Origin: Halichondria panicea
Taxonomy: Eukaryota; Porifera; Demospongiae; Suberitida; Halichondriidae
Reading direction: 5' to 3'
Length of the DNA stretch: 64,000 nucleotides
NCBI RefSeq assembly: GCF_963675165.1
Contig: NC_087387.1
Coordinates: 1,433,001 to 1,497,000 of the forward strand
Positions within the stretch are counted from its first letter, which is position 1, and each line of letters starts with the position of its first letter. Shown piece after piece: positions 13,501-23,731 of this stretch. A model generated the notes under the pieces. It did no database searches. It had not been told where the DNA came from and worked only from the letters and a program-made list of their open reading frames with translations. The position numbers and the translations under genes were made by a program.

Positions 13501-14584
13501 CACGATCTGAACCACCAGCACAGTAAAGCTACACACGATCTGAACCACCAGCACAGTAAAGGTACACACGATCTGAACCACCAGCACAGTAAAGGTACAC
13601 ACGATCTGAACCACCAGCACAGTAAAGCTACACACGATCTGAACCACCAGCACAGTAAAGCTACACCACCAGCACAGTAAAGCTACACCACCAGCACAGT
13701 AAAGCTACACCACCAGCACAGTAAGCTACACCACCAGCACAGTAAGCTACACCGTACATACACGATCTGAACCACCAGCACAGTAAGCTACACTGTACAT
13801 ACACGATCTGAACCACTAGCACAGCAAGCTACACCACCAGCACAGTAAGCTACACCGTACATACACGATCTGAACCACTAGCACAGTAAAGCTACACTGT
13901 ACACACGATCTGAACTATCAGCACAGTAAAGCTACACCGTACATACACGAATGATCTGATGCTAGTATATAGGTCGAGGACTCGTCCCCATAGTCTCACC
14001 TAGATTATCCTCATCTGTCTCAGAGGCGAAGTCAGCATCTACTCTGGGCTGATAGAAACAGTCTGCACTCACTGACATTTGAGAGAGGGGCAGAATCACT
14101 TGATTGCTATAGAGACCCGCGACAATTTTTCCATATACCTGCAAAATGGGAAAAAGCTAATAAATCTTGGGACGATATCCATTGCTTGTGCGAAAGCATG
14201 CGCGTATTTTTTTTAACTCGATGATATAGCTGATGTACATTTGTATGCTGATCAACTTACTAGTATGTCATTGAACAAGAAAAACTGTCGTTTCTTGAGT
14301 CCTTTACGGCATACTTTATACAACACCCCTTCGCGTATAAATATCCTCCCTGGAACCAATAGCACCGCTCCCCCAGCAAACTTGTTCTGAATCTCAGTGA
14401 TCTTCTCGATGTTGAAGTCAGATTGAGCCAAGGCTGCCTCAGCCTGCACAAAATACACAATTTATGAAAACTACTCAAACATGTCAAAGATATAAATTGT
14501 GTGGGTAGCTGAAGCTATCCTTACCTCGGTCATATGAACATTGGCTGCATTTACTTGACCTCCTTTCTTCTTGAATATGCTCAT
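9833..14584 (-). CDS. PLEKHF: Phafin-like PH-FYVE protein with long acidic/repeat tail
   Basis: Endosomal phosphoinositide-binding adaptor. Exons in order: 14584-14525, 14443-14261, 14138-14000, 12327-12202, 11979-11704, 11375-11170, 10871-10516, 10298-9833; phases close to give 603 aa. Residues about 35-165 match the phafin PH domain (VPGRIFIREGVLYKVCRK, KRQFFLFNDILV). A FYVE finger at about 182-258 has WVPD, RKHHCRRCG and RVVC, with paired cysteines at 192/195, 208/211, 216/219 and near 249/252, so PI3P binding should be kept. A Gly/Ser/Glu insert interrupts the finger before its last Cys pair. Known phafins are about 250-280 aa; here about 345 extra residues follow: proline-rich, Lys-rich (NKKTRRKNKFK) and a degenerate repeat of EGVEGGPG type. 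The tail is unlike vertebrate phafins. It is head-to-head with XPNPEP1, with 187 bp between starts. Family assignment is firm; the symbol is at family level only. Confidence 0.92.
10420..10508. repeat. (GCAC)n/(CA)n microsatellite abutting phafin exon 7 donor
   Basis: A run of GCAC units passes into a run of CA and ends eight bases before the phafin exon boundary at 10516. In the transcript this reads as the donor GTGAGCA followed by a long GT tract. Confidence 0.9.
11418..11555. repeat. Inverted-repeat element, CCAGAGGTCCGACATGCGTG family
   Basis: Left end CCAGAGGTCCGACATGCGTG and right end CACGCATGTCAGACCTCCTC are inverted copies; pairing extends through CACGAATCACTACAAGT. It lies in the phafin intron between exons 5 and 6. 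The ends resemble the AGAGGAGGT(A)CGACAT elements at 21033, 26367 and 42728. Confidence 0.8.
12868..13950. repeat. Minisatellite, 33 bp unit, phafin intron 3
   Basis: Tandem copies of GATCTGAACCACCAGCACAG plus TAAAGCTACACAC, about 33 bp each, with two main variants (AAAGC and AAAGG) and shorter deleted units (CACCAGCACAGTAAGCTACAC) toward the right end. The array fills most of the 1.7 kb intron separating the two halves of the PH domain. Open frames across it are by-products of the unit length. Confidence 0.95.
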
Positions 14585-14771
14585 TTTGCACTGAACTACT
14601 AGTAAAATCGATAGCTCTGTCTGGTCTCTCGATTTCTTTCAAGTCAACTTGTACTCCCACACCCACTTTTTGGTCATAAGTATGTATGGTAAACATCGTC
14701 AATTTCTACAGTGCAGGAAATTTGGTAAAGATCGTTAACGTCATTTAATCAGGGCCAAGCAAAAGCTAAAG
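14585..14771. promoter_or_regulatory. Shared divergent promoter, phafin / XPNPEP1
   Basis: Only 187 bp separate the two start codons, which point away from each other, so both promoters and 5' UTRs must fit here. I see no TATA box with confidence. An AACGTCA half-CRE lies near 14738. Confidence 0.6.
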
Positions 14772-17700
14772 ATGGAGAAACGTTTAGAAGGTGTAAGGAG
14801 CTGCATGCGAGACACTAAGCTTGTTCCAGCTCCCCTCTCAGCTTTCATCATCCCTACTGACGATGCTCATCAGGTACTTCAATGCATATCTGTCGCCTTT
14901 GTCTAGATAGATAAAAAAATAAAAAGTAATCAAAAGTAAAAGATGATCTACTGTAAAATTCAGTGAGTGAGTGAGACGTACAATTTAATACAATGCAGTG
15001 AAGTACTGTACCACTGGCATCAGTTTTAAGCACCTAATCATTTCCCTTGAACACGAAAGAAATAGTGCATTTATATATAAATACGGTTGATACGATCATC
15101 AATTTTTGCATTCAATTTTTGCGTGCAGAGTGAGTACATAGCGGACTGTGACAAGAGGAGAGAGTTCATATCAGGGTTCACTGGTTCTGCAGGGACTGCC
15201 GTGGTTACTGCTGACCATGCACTCCTATGGACGGATGGCCGCTATTTTCTCCAGGCCTCTCAGCAGCTCGATGGCAACTGGACACTCATGAAAATGGGTG
15301 TGTGAAGGGTGGGATGGGGTGTGTGTGTGCACCTTCGTGACAGACATTTGTATTCAAGTTCGATCTATACAGAATATAGACTATTGAAGTAAACTATCTG
15401 TCGTTTACAATATGTACAGTAGACTCTTGTTAATACGGCCACCCTTGGGAAATTGCAGAAAACGATCTAACTAATTTTGCTGTAGCTGATCTACTGCTTG
15501 TGCGTATTTTACCAGCCTAACTTTGAGTTTTAATAGTTAAACGTGTACAGAATGTATGGATACAAGCTCCAGAGTGTTACTAGCCTCGCTCCCGGCCTGA
15601 CTTTTCTCTATTGTAACGGTCTCCTTTCTCCTTCAAGAAAATTGGCCTGAGCGAGGCTAGAGTGTTATAACGTTATAGGTAAAGTAATGAGGATGTAAAG
15701 ATGTTGTTTCGTGTTTCTTGAAAGACTCAGTTCTTGTTCACAATATTGCTCCCTTAGGGCTTTGACCACATTAGAATCCCCTCCATCTGTCATGTATTCA
15801 TACTTACATGTATATACTGTAGGGTTTCTTGTGGTTTTCACTTAAAAATCAATTTGTTATGCCGCCTCGGTTAGCACATGTATGGGTGCCACTATAATTT
15901 CTTGTTTGATAATCTCTTACATTATTGTAGGCAATCCTGGTGTGCCTAGTTTGGAGGCGTGGCTTGCAAAGGAACTCCCGTTGGGGTCAAAGGTTGGATT
16001 TGACCCCTCCCTAACCTCGGAGCTCACCTTTAAGCAGTACTCTCAAGTGAGTCTCTGTACATTATTACGTGATTGACGTGTTATAATTATGACCTTTGAC
16101 CTTTAGGCTCTAGAGTGTGCCGGCATTGACCTTTTGCCAGTGACGACGAACCTCATTGATGTTGTGTGGGGAGGGGAGAAACCATCTCGCCCCTGTAATC
16201 AACTCATGGTGCTGCCAATCAAATACTCCGGTAGGTCACATTACGTACTTGTAGGACAATTTTCAGACCCAATAAAAAAAAATGTCGCTAAAACTATATT
16301 TGCAGGACGTTCTTGGCAGGATAAAGTGTGTGATATACGTGAGAAGATGAAAGATGCTAATGCTTCGGTGGTCATGGTCACTGCATTGGATGAAGTAGCT
16401 TGTGAGTTTCTCCCGTTATGTGCAAAGCCCTCATCCACCCACACATTCATTTATCCATTCATCCACCCACTCATCCACCCATTCATCCACCCACTCATCC
16501 ACCCACTCATCCATCCACTCATCCATTCATTCATTCACAGGGCTGTTTAACTTGAGAGGATCGGACATTGAGTACAACCCACTGTTCTTTGCCTACGCCA
16601 TAATCAGCACTGAGGAAGTGAGGTAAGAATTGTGCAGTTAGTAATATAGTGAAACCTGTCTATTGTGGTCACCCTAATAAATGTTCGAAGAGCCCCAAAG
16701 CCTGTACACACATAGCATAGCGTGTGTTAGCAGGCCTCCTCTTTATTACAGCCACTGTTTGATCTGCTCTAGGGTGACTTCTATTTAAGCTGATTCAGAA
16801 TGGCTTGACCAAACATGTAATGGGTATATAACTGTGCTATGCATAACCGACGGTTATTATAATATTACTTTTACAGACTCTTTATCAGAGAGGAGCAATT
16901 AAGCCCAGACGTACTGGAGCATTTATGTGCCGGCAAAGAGGGCGGGGTCAAGACCTTCCCATACGAGGCTGCGTCATCACACTTGTCACAGCTTGTGGGG
17001 AGTGTAGAGGGGAAGGTGTGGCTGAGTGGGAAGTCAAGCCACGCCCTCTACTCCATCGTACCCTCGGCCAAGAAAAAGGACATTCTCTCACCAATACAGC
17101 TATTGAAGGCAATAAAGAATGAAACAGAGATACAAGGAATGAGATATTCTCATGTGAGTTGCTCTTATCATCATTATTGCAGAATGAGCTGCTGGCTTTA
17201 AGTGTTGTCAAATCTTGTATTCTTTAATGATTAATAATACCACCTCAGTGAATACTTTTGAGTCATTCGAAAGACTACTGTATTACTAGAATGTTTTGCG
17301 AGCATCAAACATATACGAACTTTGCGAGGGTTGATCAATTCGCAAAAATAAAATCGCAAAACCTAAATTATTACTTGTAAATACTAGTTAGATCGCAAAG
17401 GGTAAGTTTTTCATCCGCAAAATATTTTAGTAATACGGTATACAGCTAGCTACATGTAGCAATGAATCCTTGTACCTGAGTGTATAAGCAAACCAGTAGA
17501 TTCACGGTGATACTAGTAACTCTTGCACACACACCATGCTCTACCTACAGATCCGAGATGCAGCTGCCTTGTGCGAGTACCTGTGGTGGCTGGAGACAGA
17601 GGTATCACCATCCCTATAATAATATTTATGTAATAGAGCTGGTACTAAATATACTTCTCCTTCAGGTGGACAAGGGAGAGCTGAATGAAGTGACTGCTGC

Positions 17701-20487
17701 TGATAAACTCGAGGAACTGAGGAGGTGAGATAGACCTGGGAGAGTATACCTGTATAATTATATTGTATGTATGATGCCCCAAACCTACAGTATGTGCTAG
17801 CAGAGTGAACATGTCCTTGTCTGATAATTTTACACGAAATAACCGTCTTAAGAATTAAGCTTACAAAAGTATTGCGAATTGTGTAGTATCAAGCATACTA
17901 TTATCTGTTCATGTACGTACATTTATCCACCCCCCCCCCCTCCCCCCAGTGAACAGCCTGACTACGTGTCTCTGAGTTTCCCCACAATCTCATCGTCAGG
18001 GCCCAATGGAGCCGTGATCCACTATCGTCCTATACCGGCCACGGCTCGTACCCTCTCACGGGCGGAGCTCTACCTCTGTGACAGCGGGGGACAGTACAAG
18101 GACGGGACCACTGATGTCACCAGGACCATCTCACTGGGATCTCCATCTCAGAAAGAAAAGGTACTGTTACAGTAAGAAGACATATTGATTAGTGAGGGTA
18201 CCTAACCTGCCTCCAGATATGACTGTATGATGTGTAAGGCTTGAATTAGCTGATGCGGTAATTCCCTCGCATAGTTACAAAGCTCGCCAATTCTAAATAC
18301 AGTCACTGTTCTCATTGAATGAGTTCCTTTATTAGACCTGAAACCTCTACGCACCCATTAATGAGAGAAAGTCAAACTTCCCTGTTATAGCTTAGAAGCT
18401 CATAGACACGTAATAACTTTAAACTGTACTCTAAAGCATGTATTTAGTGAATGTCGTGATTGCTGGGACTCTATGTTTCTCTTGACCTTCAGGAATGCTT
18501 CACACTGGTGCTCAAGGGCCACATTGCACTGTGCTCTGCTGTCTTCCCCAACAAGACAGCTGGTAGTCGTATCGACGCCCTGGCTCGACTCCCGCTGTGG
18601 GGGGCGGGGTTAGACTACAAGCACGGGACAGGGCACGGAGTTGGTGCATTCCTCAATGTACACGAGGGACCACAGAGCATTGGGACAAAGGCGGGAGCCC
18701 AACCCCGCTATTCTGAGCCTCTTCAAGCTGGCATGTTTGTTAGTGATGGTGAGTGGAGCAGCTACATAGAGTTTGAATGGAAAGAGGTGCTTTTTATAAC
18801 GTAACCCCGTAACTCAGTAATCTAGAGTATCCAAAGACCGACTGTCTGTAACAGTTCTATAGTTATTATGTACTGTATTGTATGATAACCTATCTCCCCC
18901 TTTTGTTCCCTCTATCCCAACTCTCTCCCTTTCTTTCCAATATCCCTCACTCTTCCTCACTATCACTATCCCCTATCAGCCCCTATCAGTGCTAACAGAG
19001 CCAAAATCCATGCCTAGTTATTGAGTACAGTACTTCCCTCTTTGGTTGTTGAGGTTTTTCAATATTCTCTCGCTCTATTACAGAGCCTGGCTACTATGAG
19101 GACGGGAAGTTTGGTATCCGCATTGAGAACGTGGTAGTGGTGGTTCCCACGGAAACTAAGTACGGTAGCGGCTACCTGACCATGGAGCCAGTCACCTTGG
19201 TGAGTATGTCATTGCTTGATTGATGTGTGTACTCATTACGAAGCCTGTGTTTGTATTATTTATAATCATGTAATTGAGAGTTTCGTATAGGATATACCAC
19301 ACCTAAGAGGAGGATATGCACCCATATATCCTCCGCTACCATGGTTACTCCGAGGCGGAGCCGAGGGGTATGTAACCATGGTAGCGGAGGATATATAGGG
19401 TGCATATCCTCCGAGTAGGTGTGGCATATCTGACTTATACCACGTGACCGCAGCACTATAAAAGGACCTCCCCCTAGCAACAATTCAATCGCAATGCAGA
19501 CTGCAAAAAAGAACAAGACTATGCCGGATTTTGCAGCCGTCAAAGAGCTAGTTGAGCAACATGTTGACTCCTACAGATGCTCAAGAGTTTCCTTGGTCCA
19601 AGCGTTGACCATTCGACGTCCCTTACTGGAGTTGCAAGCTCTTCTTGGATAAAATGTATCTAAACCGCGCCCATGGACCCATGGAAGCTTAGCCATCTTG
19701 TTGGAGAGCACCTTCCGTGTTTCTGCCGTCGCTTTGAGTCTTAGTACCGTCAAGCATGGCTCTTTTCTCTTTGCTTACTTTCTTGAACAAATGAAAAGCA
19801 ACTTGAAAAACTGTGCATGCCTGGGGCTGTATGCTAATATTCTATATATCCTACAGCTGTTGACCAATGAGATCAATTTGTGGTGACGTAAGTGTGGTAT
19901 AAATTCCATTCTTGTGCAGGTTCCCATTCAAATGAAGATGGTGGAACCAAGCTTACTCACAGCTGATGAGGTAAGTCATGCAGTACATACGTGGCTGTAG
20001 GTTAATTCTCAATGCATACTCTTTCGATTTGTTGTCTAAGCACTTTACAGAGTAAAATCAATTTTCGTGGCGGTAAAAAATTCGTTCAACTCGAACACGG
20101 TGATTTTCGTGAGCAAACATTTCGTTTGACTTCATTCCCTGCACTGCATTGCATGCGTTTTGGTAAACCACGCCTACGTTTTCGTGGAGGTCAGCTTTCC
20201 CACGAAAATAACAAACATTTATATACCCCACAAAAATTACTGCTATCAGGTGCCCGCTATACAGTAGTAGCTGCTCGATCTCAAAGATTGTATGCTTTAA
20301 ATACAGTGTCTGCTGTGTCTGTATCAGTGTTGTGTTGTCATTGATCGTGCATTGTTTGTACTTACAGATCTCATGGATCAACCATTACCACAGCGAGTGT
20401 TTGGACAAGGTGGGAAATTACCTAGGTGACAGTGGAAAAACGGAGGTTCTGAAGTGGTTGCAGAGAGAAACACAACCACTTGGTTAA
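14772..20487 (+). CDS. XPNPEP1: Cytosolic Xaa-Pro aminopeptidase 1
   Basis: Metallopeptidase removing an N-terminal residue preceding proline. Exons: 14772-14873, 15129-15297, 15931-16046, 16107-16230, 16306-16401, 16541-16622, 16877-17153, 17551-17601, 17666-17724, 17950-18160, 18493-18748, 19084-19199, 19920-19970, 20368-20487; phases close exactly to 609 aa (human about 623). Two creatinase-like N domains ([51 protein letters not shown], its Trp codon split by intron 5) precede the pita-bread catalytic domain. The two-metal site is intact: Asp in [13 protein letters not shown] and in GTTDVTRT, His in HGTGHGVG, Glu in [10 protein letters not shown] and in RIENVV. No signal peptide is seen, which fits the cytosolic form. 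Intron 5 carries a (CATCCACC)n array just before the acceptor. A polyadenylation signal AATAAA lies at 20729-20734. It shares a divergent promoter with the phafin gene. Confidence 0.97.
15581..15659. repeat. Short hairpin element, TAGCCTCGCTC...GAGCGAGGCTA
   Basis: TAGCCTCGCTCCCGGCC at the left pairs with GGCCTGAGCGAGGCTA at the right, 79 bp in all, inside XPNPEP1 intron 2. It belongs to the same hairpin family as 9541-9585. Confidence 0.65.
17277..17440. repeat. Inverted-repeat element, TACTGTATTACTAGAATGTT / AATACGGTA
   Basis: TACTGTATTACTAGAATGTT at the left and ATTTTAGTAATACGGTA at the right form terminal inverted repeats, with internal TTTGCGAG/TCGCAAA words. It lies in an XPNPEP1 intron. 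A truncated relative (GAATGTTTTGCGAGCCATCA) is at 28421-28453. Confidence 0.65.
19286..19440. repeat. Strong hairpin element in XPNPEP1 intron 12
   Basis: GAGGAGGATATGCACCC pairs with GGGTGCATATCCTCC, and inside that TATCCTCCGCTACCATGGTTAC pairs with GTAACCATGGTAGCGGAGGATA. Outer words GATATACCACACCT and AGGTGTGGCATATC also pair. The RNA would fold into a near-continuous stem of roughly 65 bp. A single GTGTGGTATAAAT word recurs at 19895-19907, so the element may once have extended further. Confidence 0.75.
20048..20265. repeat. MITE-like element with ...CCCGCTATACAGTA end
   Basis: The right end CCCGCTATACAGTA matches the TACCGTATAGCGGG terminus of the families above. The interior has TTTTCGTGG and inverse CCACGAAAA words. 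The left end is eroded. It lies in the last XPNPEP1 intron. Confidence 0.55.
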
Positions 20488-20807
20488 CTCTAACTCTCTA
20501 AGTACTAATAGCAATTTCAGAGTGAACAGCTTTATATGAACATGCAGCTTTATATGCATGCATGCACGTAGAATTTATATTCATAGTTCTACATACAATA
20601 TCATGTATTCACAAAACGTATATTTTGTCATAGACTTTGGCTGAATGTGAAAACACCAATTAAGGGGTAGACATGTGACATTGTGCAATGTACAATTCAA
20701 GTTGCATCAACTTGAGAGCTACAGTACAAATAAAAACAGATGTATACACAATTGCAACACATAGCTGCATATGGTAGAGTTAGTGAATGAGCTACCTAGG
20801 TGAGACT
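20488..20807. other. Convergent 3' regions of XPNPEP1 and the ATF2-like gene
   Basis: The two stop codons face each other across 320 bp. AATAAA at 20729-20734 fits the plus-strand transcript. No further gene is seen. A GCATGCATGCACG word lies near 20556. Confidence 0.6.
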
Positions 20808-23534
20808 TCAAAGTCGTTCAGATAGACTATCCGACTCAGACGACTCCATACAGATCTCCACATCAGTGGCCACCTGGAAGGGACACAGACGTATAATTAT
20901 GTGAACCATGCATGCATATACAGTTCAAAAGAGAGTAAGCATTTCTACTTCAAAGAGATGCGCCTGTACTAGCCTGAAGAGTGCCTACATTACAACCCTT
21001 CTGCCCCTCTAATTATAAAACAGGAAGTAGTTAGAGGAGGTACGACATCCGCGTGTCATCCGCATGTCTTTAACACACACATTTCGAACTTTGACCTAAG
21101 GAATGTGTGTCTAAAACGTTTTCTTTGACACGCGGATGTCGTACCTCCTCTGGGAAGTACTGGTGCTTTGTGCAAGTATTGGCACAGTCAGACTATAATA
21201 CATGTATGCGCTGTGGTACTGCTAACTCGATCTCCTCACCTCTGGAGTCTGTTGCTGTGTCACGAGAGAGGACTGTGAGATGTTGGGGACTACAGAGCCC
21301 ACCAGAGGCACAGGACTGGAGATGAGGGGAGACATGGAGGGCATGTTGGACAGTTGGGTAAGGAGTGTCACATTACCACCTTCAGATTCAACACTGCACT
21401 CTGTGTATGAGGGGGTGGGTGAATAGTACTGTAATGAACCATACACTGTGCATTGATAGGGAAGTGTGGGCACGCATGACTGATGTACACGTAGTTAAGT
21501 TATTCTACAAATAGAGCAGACATGTTTTTGATAACACTGCCGGTGCCAGCCAGGTGCTCTCAGCAGTGATGTTGCCTGGCTATTTTCAATCTACACACAT
21601 TTGCCTCCTATATACCTATAATTATAGCCTATATAAACTTTATTGTGTGGTAAACTAGGCTCCAACCACCACCAACCATGTGGGCACGTCCCTGACACAG
21701 TACAGTACACAGTGTCTACACCAATACACATGTACAATCATACCTTTCCCCCCAGGGACCTGATGTACAATCAGAGGGCAGTCCTTGTGAGCAACCAGGA
21801 TGGACTTGAGTTGCTGCACCTCTGACCGAAGCATTATCACCTCTTGGTGAAGGTTGTGATTCACAACGGTTATATCTTTAGACTTCTTTTCCAAGTCCTC
21901 GACCCACACCTTCTTTTTAGCTCGACATCTTGAAGCAGCCGCCCTGTTTCGCTCCAGGAACTTCTGTCTCTTCACTTCAGGGGTGTCATCGTCAGGTTTA
22001 CGCCCTCGCTTTCTGGGGGGAGGCAATCACAAAAGACGAAAACCTCTTAGACATGTACATGTACATAAATGGTGGTTCAAGGCTGCAAATAAAGATAGGA
22101 ACAAGACAAAAAAAGCCTCACCTTCGTAGAGGTTGTGAGGGTACAGCAAAATTTCCATCATCAGGGTCGCCAACGGTAACGATGGTGGTAGCGTTCTCTG
22201 ACATCTGTGAGAAAAAAAAGACACCAGTGACAAAACGGATTTACATTGTATCCATCAAGACTTGACAACCTGCGATTAATTGAAAAGTTCATGTACGTGC
22301 AGGAGCCCATAAACTATATAATAACAATGGGCTCCTGGTACCCGCTATACGGCTCAACTCTTCCAGGATTAACTGATGTAGGTACAAGCAGTTCACTCAC
22401 TGGTGATATGTTTTTGAGAGCTTGAGCCAGTAACTCTGAGCTCGTCATGCCACCGCCACTACCTCCCAACTGTTGACTGATGGCCTGCTCCAAGAGCTTC
22501 TGTTGTTCCTTCATCTGGATGGTTTGCAGTAGCTTCTGCTTGGTGAGCGCAGATGTGCTGTTAACGTGTGTGGGAGCCGATGCCATGGCAACCGGTTTGT
22601 CTGGGTTTACGAGAGTAGGGGGTGGGGCCACGGGGATGGTAACAAGGTTAGCGATATTCTCAGCAGACGAAAAGGCGTCTGCATAGGTGATCAAGATAAG
22701 ATAACTAAATGGGCGAAGGCAACAACATTGTTAAAAATGAAAGTCTACTGCCATACACACCCCTTAGTTACCAATGCTGTTGTTGGTGTCTTCACTGTCA
22801 GTGTCTCCATTGGGCTTAGTCGTGGCAGAGTGGAAGTCCTGGTCAAACGGGTTGTCCAGATCTTGGAACAGTCCCGCCTCTTCGCAATTGCGTAGAAAAC
22901 GGGTGGGCGTAGGCGTCTGGTCTGCGGAGGAAAGTTAAATATGAGATCAGTTTTAGGCTTGTATGTACCTACCTACAGTGTGTAGGCACTTAACAAACTA
23001 CGATGTACAAGTCAAACATACTGCAAGCTTTTAGGCTTTGCTCAAGGCTTTTAAGCTTTTAGGCTTTTTTGTACAGGTATAAAGTAGCTAAGGGTTCTCA
23101 CTTACCAACCACCAGGGCATCAACTCCCTTGAACTTGAGAGTGAACTCGTGTCTTGCCTGATGAGTTTGAAGGTGGTCATGATTAGCAAACCTCTGCATT
23201 TAGGGATTAGTGGAATGATGTAAGTCTATAAGAGAAGGTGACATCATGGCTAGCTACACAAAATGATGTAACTAAATTTTTGACAGAATCAAGTAGTGTT
23301 CAGCTATTCTCCATCTGTCCATCGTGGATAGTATGTCTACGACAAAAATAATAATATATACTGTTGTAGTTTACGGTAGCTCTTGATATATTGGCTTTCT
23401 TCTTGGCCTAGGCCTTTGCTTTATAGCACTATACAAACTACTATACTAGCAACTATCTAGACTACGTTTTTTAGCTTTACCTGGCCACAACCAGAGGTAG
23501 GACATATAAACGGTTTCTCACTGTCACTAGACAT
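20808..23534 (-). CDS. ATF2: ATF2/ATF7-type bZIP transcription factor
   Basis: Stress-responsive CRE-binding factor. Exons: 23534-23481, 23193-23106, 22921-22772, 22678-22401, 22204-22122, 22012-21744, 21400-21240, 20873-20808; phases close to 382 aa (human ATF2 505). Residues about 8-37 form the N-terminal C2H2 finger of the transactivation domain (KPFICPTSGCGQ, then RFANHDHLQTHQARH). DQTPTPTRFLRNCEE follows, matching the ATF2 segment phosphorylated by JNK/p38 at the two TP sites. The middle is Gln/Ser-rich. The bZIP (residues about 220-285) has RQKFLERNRAAASRCRAKKK as basic region, then a heptad series ending in LVAHKDCP, characteristic of ATF2/7/CREB5. ATF2, ATF7 and CREB5 arose by vertebrate duplication, so the symbol marks the family. 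Three CRE-like sites lie 58-98 bp upstream of the start. Confidence 0.94.
21033..21151. repeat. Inverted-repeat element, AGAGGAGGTACGACATCCGC family
   Basis: AGAGGAGGTACGACATCCGC at the left and GCGGATGTCGTACCTCCTCT at the right are exact inverted copies, extended by GTGTCA/TGACAC. The 119 bp element lies in the ATF2-like gene's last intron. Confidence 0.85.
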
Positions 23535-23591
23535 CGTGAAAGCTTCTAACTTTGAAAAGGAACGTACAAAACTGGAACTTGTGTGAAATAA

Positions 23592-23632
23592 TGACGTCAT
23601 GCGTCACCATTCTGACGTGATTGATGACATCA
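23592..23632. promoter_or_regulatory. Cluster of three CRE/ATF sites upstream of the ATF2-like gene
   Basis: TGACGTCA at 23592-23599 is a perfect palindromic CRE, followed by TGACGTGA at 23613-23620 and TGACATCA at 23625-23632. They lie 58-98 bp upstream of the ATF2-like start codon, in a 197 bp gap to the stop of the next gene. The placement suggests regulation by the gene's own product or by CREB-type factors. Confidence 0.65.
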
Positions 23633-23731
23633 CATGATTATAAAATAAACATTGAAACACACATCAACACACATCAATGAAAATAAAACTGCACAGTTTG
23701 TCTATAGCACTAGGTACATGTAGCTACGGTA

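Noticed and set aside
12862-13653. Repetitive Val/Cys-rich frames on the minus strand
   Set aside because: They translate the 33 bp minisatellite in the phafin intron.
19256-19543. 95-codon minus-strand hydrophobic frame in XPNPEP1 intron 12
   Set aside because: It crosses the hairpin element and reflects its sequence; no conserved family.
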